DNA of 64,000 nucleotides from JAKVAV01 sp047633195 (GTDB lineage Bacteria; Bacteroidota; Bacteroidia; Flavobacteriales_D; Cryomorphaceae). The position numbers and the translations under genes were made by a program. The stretch covers positions 48,158 to 112,157 of the forward strand of contig JBLIEU010000006.1 in assembly GCA_047633195.1 (NCBI GenBank). The letters run 5' to 3'. Below, piece by piece: positions 19,236-27,924 of this stretch (position 1 is its first letter; each line of letters starts with the position of its first letter). Below the pieces are notes generated by a model, which was given only the letters and a program-made list of their open reading frames with translations, was not told where the DNA came from and did not search any database.

Positions 19236-20027
19236 ATGATAACCAACCTCTCTTTTCGTCCCCCGAAAAGAACCTTAAACTATCTCGCAATGGAAGAAAA
19301 CAAAGTCCGCATTGTGGAGTGGCCAAAATCCAAGGCCTTCCTAGAACACACGTTTCAACTCGACAAACCTTGTCCCGTATCGATTCTCTTTGAAGACAAG
19401 CCAGTACCCGTAGAAGTGAATACAGACCAGAAAAAGCCGATGAATGTCGCCATGAATATGGCTGTTTCAGCGAAAGAAGCTATTCCTGTTTGTATTAAGA
19501 TTTGTGAGCCCATTTGTGCCGTAAGCGATTACAAAGTGGGTATCACTTTGTTCGGACAACCACTTGCCGAGATCGGCGTGAAAGGAACTACACGACTTGC
19601 AGCCTGTGAAGACAACGAAAAACAAGAGCGCATATGCCTCAGGTTTGAAGATTGTAAGTCAGGGAAAGTCGCGAAATCACCCTACAATCGTGATGGCGTT
19701 ACCTATTCGACTCAAAGCGCAACTGTGAGGTTTGTATCCCTAATCGGGCCACCTACACCTACTCAAATGCTTATCGAAAATGATCTGCTTCGGCTAGATT
19801 TTGATGAACCCGTAAGTCAGCTTGAGCTGAGTGTGGCCAATTTCGGAGATCCGATCATCAGCATTGAAGCCCTTTCGGGAGAAACTCAATTGTTCAGCGA
19901 TCAAATTGCCATCCAAAACTCCCAACAGAAGATTTTGGTTCCAGTTGATAATGTTAAAACTATTCTCTTATCAGGAGGAAGTAACGAAGCAGGACTCATA
20001 GAGCTGTGCTTCGATTCGAAGGCGTAA
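19236..20027 (+). CDS. Unknown beta-rich protein, first gene of the isoprenoid/PKD cluster
   Basis: 263 residues and no signal peptide. The first half contains a Cys-rich stretch (VCIKICEPICAVSDYKVGI). The second half, about residues 130-262, is predicted beta-sandwich and resembles the last 150 residues of the giant protein at the end of the cluster: both open with C-L-x-F after a charged stretch, share an ANF motif in a hydrophobic strand (LELSVANFGDP here, VLIEMANFDGR there), and end in a strand with Cys (LIELCF here, LIRVCI there). ATG 19236 has the upstream context ACCAACC seen at other starts here; ATG 19290 (MEENKVRIVEW) is an alternative. Function unknown; 25 bp separate it from the next gene. 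Confidence 0.7.
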   Translation: MITNLSFRPPKRTLNYLAMEENKVRIVEWPKSKAFLEHTFQLDKPCPVSILFEDKPVPVEVNTDQKKPMNVAMNMAVSAKEAIPVCIKICEPICAVSDYKVGITLFGQPLAEIGVKGTTRLAACEDNEKQERICLRFEDCKSGKVAKSPYNRDGVTYSTQSATVRFVSLIGPPTPTQMLIENDLLRLDFDEPVSQLELSVANFGDPIISIEALSGETQLFSDQIAIQNSQQKILVPVDNVKTILLSGGSNEAGLIELCFDSKA

Positions 20028-20052
20028 CACATCATTTTACCCATTCAGCACC

Positions 20053-20688
20053 ATGAAGACTAAAGTAACGAAAGAAGCCACAAATCTCATTGGCAGTGTT
20101 TCCAACATCGTTCTAAAAGCGGCAAGTATCTTGGAGGAGAATATTGCAGAAGGAGTATTGGCCGCGCAAAAGGTTGAGAAGAAATTTCTTGATCCAGAAA
20201 AGATCAGAGGAGACAAAGATGATTTAATGAACAAATTCAGGACTGATACGCATCAGGCTCTTGACATCCTCTTTGATACGTTATCGTTGGCTACCCAAAA
20301 GATTCAAGAGTATTCGACAAAAATAGACGAGCTCAAAGAAGCCTCAGAGAAAAAAGAAGAAGTCGCAGTGCCCATTTTGACTTTGGACAATTCCGTTTCA
20401 CCTGGTGATGAAGTTTTGATTCCACTAACCTTGGAAAATGAGAGCAAGACTGAAGTCATGAAGGTAGAATTCAAAGGCCAAGAACTAAAATCGAATGATG
20501 ATAAGCTTATTAATAAAAAAAATATATCATTTGAACCAAAAATTTTATCTCTAAAACCAGAAGAGAAAGGTGTAGTTAACATCAAAGTATACATTCCTCA
20601 AAGCACGGTAAAAGGTGCATTCTCTGGAGAAATTCAAGCAAAGAATATTCCCGAACTGAGGGCGATACTCCAATTCACCGTAAAATGA
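20053..20688 (+). CDS. Unknown protein with helical N-terminus and Ig-like C-terminal domain
   Basis: 211 residues without signal peptide or membrane span. Residues 1-105 are helical and Lys/Glu-rich, with long amphipathic stretches (NIVLKAASILEENIAEGVL, QALDILFDTLSLATQKIQEY). Residues about 110-211 form a beta-sandwich of the kind found in Ig-like/NEW3 domains: VSPGDEVLIPLTLENES, LKPEEKGVVNIKVYIPQ, then AILQFTVK. It could be a structural or scaffold partner for the lipid enzymes encoded next to it. It ends four bases before the polyprenyl synthase gene, so co-expression is near certain. I do not recognise a named family for the full length. Confidence 0.7.
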   Translation: MKTKVTKEATNLIGSVSNIVLKAASILEENIAEGVLAAQKVEKKFLDPEKIRGDKDDLMNKFRTDTHQALDILFDTLSLATQKIQEYSTKIDELKEASEKKEEVAVPILTLDNSVSPGDEVLIPLTLENESKTEVMKVEFKGQELKSNDDKLINKKNISFEPKILSLKPEEKGVVNIKVYIPQSTVKGAFSGEIQAKNIPELRAILQFTVK

Positions 20689-20692
20689 TGAT

Positions 20693-21733
20693 ATGGAATC
20701 GCAGGCTCCCCCATATCAAAACCTCAAAAAACAACTCGGGAATTACCATGCCAGAGCGGTAGATAAAATAAGGGAGCACATACCTAAAAAAGGACCCAGA
20801 GCAAGCTTGTATGACTTGGTGCTCGATTATCCCACTCGTGGTGGCAAAGGCTTTAGACCAGGATTGTGCATGGCTACCTGCAATGCCTTTGGCGGGAACA
20901 ATGATTTGGCGTTGAATACCGCTGCCGCCTTGGAACTGTTTCACAATGCATTTCTCGTGCACGACGACATTGAAGATGAAAGCCACCTCCGCAGAGGCCA
21001 ACCGACCATGCACGAGAAGGAAGGACTTGCCATAGCAGTAAATGTGGGTGACGCGATGAATGTATTGGGCATGCGACCACTGATGGCAAATATTTCTTCC
21101 CTCGGTCACGAAATGACGTGGGAGATTTTCACTGAAGTAGAGCACATGGTGCGTCAAAGTGTGGAGGGGCAAGCGATGGAATTGGCTTGGGTAAGAGCAA
21201 ATGAAAGTTTCATTTCCGAAGAGGATTACCTCGAAATGGTTTTGAAGAAAACCTGCTGGTACACCACAATTCATCCCATGCGGCTGGGAGCTATGATTGC
21301 CAATGCAGAAGTGGCATCTGACGAATTCAATCTATTCGGCTACTACATGGGCGCAGCATTTCAAATTCAAGATGATGTGCTAAATCTTATTGCCGATGAA
21401 AAGAAGTATGGTAAAGAAACAGGCGGCGATATTCTGGAGGGAAAGCGAACGCTGATGCTGATTCATTTGATGAATCAATGCACCAAGAAAGAAAGAGCAG
21501 CTCTCAGAGAATTTCTAGGCACATCGAGGTCATCGGGCAAAGCTTGTGACATAAAATGGGTGATGTTGCTTATGCAGAAATACGGAAGTATCGATCACGG
21601 TATTGTGTCTTCTAAGCAACTTGCTGGTGCTGCATTGCACGAGTTCACGAGGATTTTCTCCTCACTTCCTGCAAGCCCTGATAAAGAACTCTTGGAAGAC
21701 TTGGTTTTATATATGATCCACAGAGATTACTGA
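20693..21733 (+). CDS. Polyprenyl (trans-isoprenyl) diphosphate synthase
   Basis: 346 residues, normal for the family. The first Asp-rich motif is DDIED at 91-95, inside HNAFLVHDDIEDES. The second is DDVLN at 227-231, with Asn where many homologues have Asp. GGKGFRPGLC and GKETGGDILEGKRTLM are also as expected. The enzyme condenses isopentenyl diphosphate onto an allylic diphosphate. Phe87, four residues before the first motif, would favour a short product (C15-C20), but chain length cannot be fixed by eye. It is not next to any menaquinone, carotenoid or cell-wall gene, and it lies directly before a geranylgeranyl-reductase-like gene (1-bp gap), so a dedicated isoprenoid product is likely. 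Confidence 0.92.
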   Translation: MESQAPPYQNLKKQLGNYHARAVDKIREHIPKKGPRASLYDLVLDYPTRGGKGFRPGLCMATCNAFGGNNDLALNTAAALELFHNAFLVHDDIEDESHLRRGQPTMHEKEGLAIAVNVGDAMNVLGMRPLMANISSLGHEMTWEIFTEVEHMVRQSVEGQAMELAWVRANESFISEEDYLEMVLKKTCWYTTIHPMRLGAMIANAEVASDEFNLFGYYMGAAFQIQDDVLNLIADEKKYGKETGGDILEGKRTLMLIHLMNQCTKKERAALREFLGTSRSSGKACDIKWVMLLMQKYGSIDHGIVSSKQLAGAALHEFTRIFSSLPASPDKELLEDLVLYMIHRDY

Positions 21734-21734
21734 T

Positions 21735-23273
21735 ATGGTAAGAATAGTAGAAACACCGAGACTCGATGCCGATGTGATTATAGTAGGTGGAGGGCCAGCT
21801 GGCGCGGCACTGGCTTTTCACTTGCGCAAAAACGGCCATGCAGTCATCATTCTCGAGGCAAGTAAATTCCCACGCGACAAAGTGTGCGGCGATTTTGTAG
21901 GCCCTGTAGCTTTGAAAGAACTGGAAGGCATGGGTATCCTCGACGAATTTCAATTGAGCAATATCATCAATCGTTCAGGAGTTTTTCTCAATGGTGAAAT
22001 GCTGATTGAGCAAGAACTGCCAGAGGTAGATGGATTGCCCAACTACGGAAGGGTAATTACACGAATGGAGCTCGACCACAAGATGTATAATCGAGCCATA
22101 GAAGTAGGTGCCATAGGATTCGAAAATACCCGAGTATTGAGTTATGACGTTCGGGCATCTCATGTAGAAGCAAAAGCGAAGCACAACGGGAAAGAGGCCA
22201 TATACAAATCCAAAGTGCTAATCGGCGCCGATGGCAGCAACTCGACAATTGCCAGACAACTAAACGGCAAAAAACATCCCAAAGAGAGCAAGATTCTGGC
22301 GGTGAGAGCCTACTACGACAATGTTCCTGGACCTGAAGATCGTGCAGATTTATTCTTTACGGAAGGCACCTTCCCAGGCTACTACTGGCTATTTCCAACA
22401 GGGAAAAAGCAAGCCAACATAGGAGTGGGTATGGTCATGGAAACACTTCCCAAATCGGAGAAGCACCTAAAGGAAATGCTCAATGAATTGATCGTAAACG
22501 ATCCCGCACTCTCGGCTCGAATGAAAAACGGGAAGCTAATTGGAAAAGTAGAAGGATGGCCGCTTTCTACGTATGATCCCGATTTGGATTTCTGCGAAGA
22601 CCGAGTTTTGCTAATCGGTGATGCAGCAGGCCTGATCAATTCCCTAAATGGTGAAGGAATTCAATACGCCACCTTAAGCGGAAGATGGGCCAGCGAAGTG
22701 CTGCATTCAGCGCTTACACAAAATGATTTCTCAAAGGAAACCCTCACCGATTTTGCGGTTATGGTAAAGAGAAAGATTGGGTACGACTTGGCTCTATCTC
22801 GGGTTGTGATTCAAGGTATCAGAAATAGAAACCTCAATCCACTTTGGATGGAAATGCTTCAAGTAATTATACAGCGAGCCTCTTATGATCCTGCTTATGC
22901 AAAAATCGCGGGAGGAATTCTCGCTGGAGTTGTGCCAGCAAACGAAGTAGTTCATCCCGCCTTCCTGATGAAAACAGCTCTGCAAACAGGATTCTATTTC
23001 GGAGGAAAGGCCGCGGGCACTTTACTGGGCGGAATAAATAAAATGAGAAAGGTCTCTTCAGATGCCATTGAAATAGCATCGCAGCTAGGAAGAGATGTAG
23101 CAAACGAACCAGGTGTCTACGGCAACTGGACTTGGCAATTAACCAAAGACTTAACGCACATAGCTAAGTATACATTGACAGATATGCAACCAAAAATCCT
23201 AAGCAAATATTTCAACAACAATGGTAAAAAAGAAACTGACGCAGCTCAAGCAGTTGCAAAAGGAAATACCTGA
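21735..23273 (+). CDS. FAD-dependent geranylgeranyl reductase family oxidoreductase
   Basis: 512 residues. The N-terminal dinucleotide-binding motif is GGGPAGA (18-24), followed by FPRDKVCGDFVGP, the signature of the geranylgeranyl reductase group. RVLLIGDAAGLINSLNGEGI gives the second FAD-contact motif. Family members reduce double bonds in prenyl chains (chlorophyll side chain, archaeal lipids, menaquinone) or act as related flavin monooxygenases. The C-terminal 130 residues extend beyond the catalytic core, and the end overlaps the next gene by 53 bp. With a prenyl diphosphate synthase one base upstream, partial saturation or oxidation of the synthase product is the simplest role. Confidence 0.9.
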   Translation: MVRIVETPRLDADVIIVGGGPAGAALAFHLRKNGHAVIILEASKFPRDKVCGDFVGPVALKELEGMGILDEFQLSNIINRSGVFLNGEMLIEQELPEVDGLPNYGRVITRMELDHKMYNRAIEVGAIGFENTRVLSYDVRASHVEAKAKHNGKEAIYKSKVLIGADGSNSTIARQLNGKKHPKESKILAVRAYYDNVPGPEDRADLFFTEGTFPGYYWLFPTGKKQANIGVGMVMETLPKSEKHLKEMLNELIVNDPALSARMKNGKLIGKVEGWPLSTYDPDLDFCEDRVLLIGDAAGLINSLNGEGIQYATLSGRWASEVLHSALTQNDFSKETLTDFAVMVKRKIGYDLALSRVVIQGIRNRNLNPLWMEMLQVIIQRASYDPAYAKIAGGILAGVVPANEVVHPAFLMKTALQTGFYFGGKAAGTLLGGINKMRKVSSDAIEIASQLGRDVANEPGVYGNWTWQLTKDLTHIAKYTLTDMQPKILSKYFNNNGKKETDAAQAVAKGNT

Positions 23274-23823
23274 CCTCATAAAGAAATACGGCGACGATAC
23301 CGCATTGGCACGAGCCGCCATGATAAATCCAATTCTCGCTCTAGAGAATATCGGATACGAACTCAGCGATGAGTTAAAGCATGAATTAGACTACCACATT
23401 CGCTTTGGACCCGAGAAGAAAAAGCGGCTTCTCAAATTGGAAAAGGATATTTACATAGACGTGGGCAAATCCTTTGACCTTCAAGACGAAAAGCAAGTTC
23501 GCAAAAACATCCACCCCTTCATTTCTATAAAAGAAAATGCCGTATTGGCAAAGCCATCCGCAAGGATAAGGCTCTCCAGTAACCAAGGAGTAAGTCAATT
23601 GAAATCGGCCTCGTTGCAAAAGACAGCCACTAGCCCTTATGCAGGTTTCTCTAAAACGCACAAGGTCATTCCAAAGCTAATCGAATACCAAGACTATGAA
23701 CTCAACGCACCGAAATTGGGTTCAAAAAAGCTTTTCAATAAAGCCCTCAAAGACAAAAAAATCGGCGGAATAAAAATCAATTCCGTACGGTTTCGACTCA
23801 GTGAACGACTCAAAGAAGAGTAA
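23221..23823 (+). CDS. Unknown small protein overlapping the reductase gene
   Basis: 200 residues, very basic, no signal peptide. The N-terminal 60 residues are helical with a striking block, AMINPILALENIGYELSDE, that looks a little like leader or docking domains with an NPxxALxxxGxxL pattern; the likeness is weak. The remainder has many Lys and Ser and little predicted hydrophobic core. The 53-bp overlap with the reductase gene (start at 23221 inside the previous frame) is unusual; the next in-frame Met is at 23320 and would drop 33 residues. It is 39 bp before the giant PKD gene. No family was recognised; it may be an adaptor or a substrate of the cluster. Confidence 0.62.
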   Translation: MVKKKLTQLKQLQKEIPDLIKKYGDDTALARAAMINPILALENIGYELSDELKHELDYHIRFGPEKKKRLLKLEKDIYIDVGKSFDLQDEKQVRKNIHPFISIKENAVLAKPSARIRLSSNQGVSQLKSASLQKTATSPYAGFSKTHKVIPKLIEYQDYELNAPKLGSKKLFNKALKDKKIGGIKINSVRFRLSERLKEE

Positions 23824-23862
23824 AGCACAACCAATTTACTTACCCCCTTAAACTCTAACCAA

Positions 23863-26800
23863 ATGCCCAATACTCAAGGTTATGAGATGGTAGCCCAAGT
23901 CAAGGAAGCCATTCTCGATACCATTCTCAAAAAAGCTTGGAAATCAGGCAGCGACGGCAGTGATGAAGGTGTAATACCTCAGCACATCCAATTGCCGGAA
24001 GGACTGGCTTTTGGTCCCTACTCCCTTAAAGACGGAACTGTTCAAATTCCGCAGGAGCAGCTCAAGCTGAAAATGAATCCTGCAATAAACGGCGTAGACA
24101 TTACGCTTGGCACGATCAATCATATTGAAATAAACGATCCACCGATCGCAAGTGCGACATTCTTCGACATCAATGCTGATATCAAAGTTGAGACTCCGAT
24201 ACGCGTATTTGGCGACCAAGATGTGTATGCCGACTTTCAGGAATTGACTGTGGCCAATGTCCACACCACCATTACAAGTGGCAACCCCATTCCCGCCATT
24301 ACAGCCGATGCCATTGAGGAATTTGTCCATAATGAATTTTCCAAACCTGGCTTCCAGAAAATTTTTGATCCCATACCGATAGCTTTCGGTCCATTGACTA
24401 TGGACGCAAGAATTGAACTCTTCGATGATCCAGTCGACCCTGCCAAAAGGGTAAGTGTTTCATTTCCAGATGCGGACAATGTCCAGCTGGACGTTCCCGT
24501 GTACATGTTTTTTTACAATATTTCAGGTGTTCCTTTGGCGACACCTATGGGGGTAATCGCAACGGCACGAATTATTGCGCCATACTCTGATGATACAAAT
24601 CTAATCAGTGCCGACTTTAACTTGGCAACGGTCGACTTGGTAGATATTAATCCGTCGCCGATAGCGCCCGAAGGAGCAAATTACACTTCGAATAAAACCT
24701 TAACCGGCTTTGCAGGCATAGACTTGGACAGCCTCATCGTGTCAGGCTTTAATACAGGAGCTTCATTGGTTTTGAAGACCAGCCTTGGTACAATAGTCGT
24801 TGACGTTCCTCAGCTCGGAGAGATTGAGGCGTTTATCTCTGCGCAAGTTTTGAATGAACTCCTCAGTAGAAAACGGATATTCATATACAGACCCGAAGCT
24901 CCCGAAGACAGCGGACAGAGTATTAGTTCGATACAAACACAAGCGAAGATTGACTTCTTGGCGATCGGGGTTAACCCAAGTAATCCGAACAATTTACTCG
25001 CTATCACCAGTTTCCTATCGGGCTCATTTGATTTTGCGATTGGTATTTCAAAGGATAAAATTATCGACGAACTCAACAAGGTCAAAAACGAAACATATCC
25101 CAAATTTCCTCACACCTTTGATGAGGAAATTGATGGCAAAACGGTCAAGTTGAATCGACTTAGCTTTTCCCTAAAAAATGGCTGCATTGAAATTTCAGGT
25201 GCTGTTACCGTCGTAGATGCCATACTGGATAGTATTGATGTAGATGCTGATTTTGATGCTGAAGTAATCTTGGAATGGGTTGACAACCCAGATGGATCGC
25301 AGACACTTATCCCCAAACTCAAAGGAGATCCTGACGTTGACCTATCCCTACTCGCTTGGATTCTCAGCTTTTTGATCGGATTTATCACCTTTGGAATAGT
25401 TGGAGGAATCATTGCGCTAGTCGTAATGGCTGTGGTAGAAAATGTTGCTGAAAGCATTGGGGCAAGTGTAGCGCGAGATGAAGTGAGCGATCAACTGAAG
25501 GTACTCGCCGCATGGCCTCAGTCTTTGGATGACATCGGAGAGGTCAGCGCACGTTTTGGTAATCCCGTTCCAATCGCGCCAGACGGTATCATCTTCAATG
25601 GGAGTATGCTGATCACCAGCCGACACGAATTGACGATGCTCGACCCTGCTGATTCACATGGCCCGTATGCCATTGTGGGCAATCAGCTTATTCAATTTGA
25701 TGGAGGTTTAGAAAAGGCGAATACTCAGGTGCACTGGGATCTCGCAGACGGAAATTCGCAAATCATTCGAAAGCCTGCACATCGGTATGGCAAGTCAGGA
25801 CTGTACGTCACTAAGTTCCAAAGCACCGTTAACGAAGAAGGTGGTGTGACCACCAGACATTTTGCCAAAACTGAAGTTGAAAATACTGCTCCCGTGGTTT
25901 CGCTACCGCCCAATTTCACCATAGATGAAGGTGAAGAGTTTACCTTGAAGGGCACTTTTACGGATGAGAATTGGCTTGATACGCATACCGCCACTGTATT
26001 CTTCGGGGATAACAGCAAGCCAAGAGATCTAAACGTAACTGAAAACCACCAAGCTCCAATGGGAAATGGAGAGGTTTGTTTTTCGCATGCGTACTGTGAC
26101 AATGGTGTGTACAATTTGCGCCTCGAAGTCGAGGACGACGTGGGTTCAATTGGCACAGCCACCATGCAGATTAACGTTGAGAACGTGATTCCTGAGGTGT
26201 TCTTACCCGATCGAGTTTACACTTTGATAGATCAGCCGATCAGACTGATTGGTGAATTCATAGATGCCGGGTGGTGCGATTCACATATTGGAATTTGGGA
26301 TACAGGTGATTGCAACAAACCCAGACGAACGATTATTTCTGAGACCAACCAACCACCTGCTTCTGAAGGCATCGCTGAGATCATGCACATCTACAAGACT
26401 TGTGGCCGCTTCGAGACCCATTTGCAAATTATCGACGATGACGGAGGAATGGGAGAGGCAAGGCATATCGTCGAGGTGAATCACATCAAGAATGCCGACA
26501 TGCGCCTTGGTTTCCGCGAAATGTTGATCGTAGAGGGAATGGAAGCGCAGATTGCCAATGACTGGTATGCCTACTATAAGCCCGCTCAGGGCAGAAATTT
26601 TGCAGGGGCATTTCGCGGGGTAGCGAGCCATATCGTAAATGACGACGGGCATTGGGCACAAGAAGTAAATCTGCGTGGCTCAGGCGTAGCTGGTATCGTT
26701 CAGAAGATAGATGTGAATGAGGGATGGCAATACGAACTTACCGCCTGTTTCAATTTCCCCATTATGGCCTCAACAGCTAAGGTGCGATTGGGCATCGATC

Positions 26801-27486
26801 CGCTAGGCGAATCAGATCCTCAAGCTCCTCAAATAGTCTGGGTGGATTCAAAAATGCACTTTGACTGGCAGAATATAACGGTGCGGACTCAAGCCGAAAA
26901 TAAACAAATCACACTCTTCTTAGGATTGGAACAAACCGATGACCGCGAGAGCATTGTAAGGTGGGATAGCGCCATGCTCTATCAGATTCAACCGCATCAT
27001 TGCAAAAGCGATACACCCGAAGAAAAAGTAGAATGCCTTGAATTTTCGGAGCTGAAAGAGAATCTTCAAATCACTGGCTCTTTTGAGCACAAGGGATATT
27101 TAATCCAGACGGAAAACACTGGTCAAGGAATGGCTATTGCCACCATCGGAGAATCTCAGGATATCAAAAGTCTCGCATTCACGTCGCCTCTATTGAAAGT
27201 CATACTGCCCAATTTCACGAAATTCGTTTTGATTGAAATGGCCAATTTCGATGGCAGAGCGATTCACATAAGTTTGTTACGAGATAACTCGGTGGTTTCA
27301 AATGAGAATGAAATCATCCACAACGGTATGAAAACCCTAGTCTATCGAACTGAAGAGTTTTTCAATGAATTGACCATTCAGGTCCCAGGAGATGTCCTTT
27401 TTGAAAGTGCTTTTTTAATCAGGGTCTGTATCAATGAAGGTGAAAACAACAATGAAAGAAAAATCAGAGCGGATTTCAGTTCTTGA
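23863..27486 (+). CDS. Giant protein: putative TULIP-like lipid-binding part, hydrophobic hairpin, two PKD domains and C-terminal beta-sandwiches
   Basis: 1207 residues with no signal peptide. Residues 1-480 consist of repeated long amphipathic beta-strands and helices (MVAQVKEAILDTILKKAW, FAIGISKDKIIDELNKVKN, CIEISGAVTVVDAIL), reminiscent of TULIP/P47-type lipid-binding proteins; this is inference. Residues about 493-530 form a Gly-rich hydrophobic segment (LLAWILSFLIGFITFGIVGG and following) long enough for a membrane hairpin. Two PKD domains follow at about 675-770 and 771-870, each with the FSHAY/MHIYKT and EDD/DDDGG elements. A jelly-roll, CBM-like domain lies at about 880-1045, and a final domain (about 1055-1207) is shared with the first gene of the cluster. 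PKD domains normally sit outside the cell, so lack of a Sec signal is odd. Likely role, inferred: holding or moving the isoprenoid made by its neighbours. Confidence 0.75.
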   Translation: MPNTQGYEMVAQVKEAILDTILKKAWKSGSDGSDEGVIPQHIQLPEGLAFGPYSLKDGTVQIPQEQLKLKMNPAINGVDITLGTINHIEINDPPIASATFFDINADIKVETPIRVFGDQDVYADFQELTVANVHTTITSGNPIPAITADAIEEFVHNEFSKPGFQKIFDPIPIAFGPLTMDARIELFDDPVDPAKRVSVSFPDADNVQLDVPVYMFFYNISGVPLATPMGVIATARIIAPYSDDTNLISADFNLATVDLVDINPSPIAPEGANYTSNKTLTGFAGIDLDSLIVSGFNTGASLVLKTSLGTIVVDVPQLGEIEAFISAQVLNELLSRKRIFIYRPEAPEDSGQSISSIQTQAKIDFLAIGVNPSNPNNLLAITSFLSGSFDFAIGISKDKIIDELNKVKNETYPKFPHTFDEEIDGKTVKLNRLSFSLKNGCIEISGAVTVVDAILDSIDVDADFDAEVILEWVDNPDGSQTLIPKLKGDPDVDLSLLAWILSFLIGFITFGIVGGIIALVVMAVVENVAESIGASVARDEVSDQLKVLAAWPQSLDDIGEVSARFGNPVPIAPDGIIFNGSMLITSRHELTMLDPADSHGPYAIVGNQLIQFDGGLEKANTQVHWDLADGNSQIIRKPAHRYGKSGLYVTKFQSTVNEEGGVTTRHFAKTEVENTAPVVSLPPNFTIDEGEEFTLKGTFTDENWLDTHTATVFFGDNSKPRDLNVTENHQAPMGNGEVCFSHAYCDNGVYNLRLEVEDDVGSIGTATMQINVENVIPEVFLPDRVYTLIDQPIRLIGEFIDAGWCDSHIGIWDTGDCNKPRRTIISETNQPPASEGIAEIMHIYKTCGRFETHLQIIDDDGGMGEARHIVEVNHIKNADMRLGFREMLIVEGMEAQIANDWYAYYKPAQGRNFAGAFRGVASHIVNDDGHWAQEVNLRGSGVAGIVQKIDVNEGWQYELTACFNFPIMASTAKVRLGIDPLGESDPQAPQIVWVDSKMHFDWQNITVRTQAENKQITLFLGLEQTDDRESIVRWDSAMLYQIQPHHCKSDTPEEKVECLEFSELKENLQITGSFEHKGYLIQTENTGQGMAIATIGESQDIKSLAFTSPLLKVILPNFTKFVLIEMANFDGRAIHISLLRDNSVVSNENEIIHNGMKTLVYRTEEFFNELTIQVPGDVLFESAFLIRVCINEGENNNERKIRADFSS

Positions 27487-27516
27487 GTTAGTTTGGAACT
27501 GCGGATGATATGACAA

Positions 27517-27915
27517 TCAACGTTTGTCGGCAGGCCTATTCTGCCAAATACTAATGTACTGCCCGGTTGCCATTTTTCGGGCTTGAGCTTTTGCCCTTTC
27601 GGCAATGGGTCCCGTGTAAGACTCATCGATAGTCTCTAGCCATAACTCAAGCCAGTGAGCAAAATGCTCCTGCTTAATGGTGTGACCAGAAGCACGATCT
27701 ACGTCTATGTGCTTTTGAGATGGACTTCCTCGAAATTGTGCTCCGCCAAGAAGTTTCATTTCCCAGAAATCGGTGAGTTTCGATAAATGAGCGGGCCATT
27801 CACTTTCGGTGATGTGTCTATTGAAAATGGGGCCGAGCAATTCGTTCTTTCTAATCTTGGCATAAAACGCATTCACAAGGCCAGCAATATCTTCTTTAGT
27901 AGTAAGCGTTTTCAT
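27517..27915 (-). CDS. Truncated haemoglobin, group III
   Basis: 132 residues, the normal length. Sequence features of group III globins are present: KEDIAGLVNAFYAKIRKNEL and LGPIFN at the start, then WEMKLLGGAQFRG, and a proximal-His helix region (KQEHFAHWLELW). These haem proteins bind O2, NO or nitrite and are often linked to nitrosative stress. It lies 9 bp downstream of the cupin gene and shares that transcript. It is divergent from the N2O-reduction operon with two common inverted-repeat motifs between, which suggests expression under the same low-oxygen or NO conditions. Convergent with the giant PKD gene. Confidence 0.9.
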   Translation of the reverse strand: MKTLTTKEDIAGLVNAFYAKIRKNELLGPIFNRHITESEWPAHLSKLTDFWEMKLLGGAQFRGSPSQKHIDVDRASGHTIKQEHFAHWLELWLETIDESYTGPIAERAKAQARKMATGQYISIWQNRPADKR

Positions 27916-27924
27916 GAGAAAGAA

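Noticed and set aside
20675..21274. 199-codon open frame on the minus strand
   Set aside because: Antisense to the polyprenyl synthase gene with no coding signature or family motif; shadow frame.
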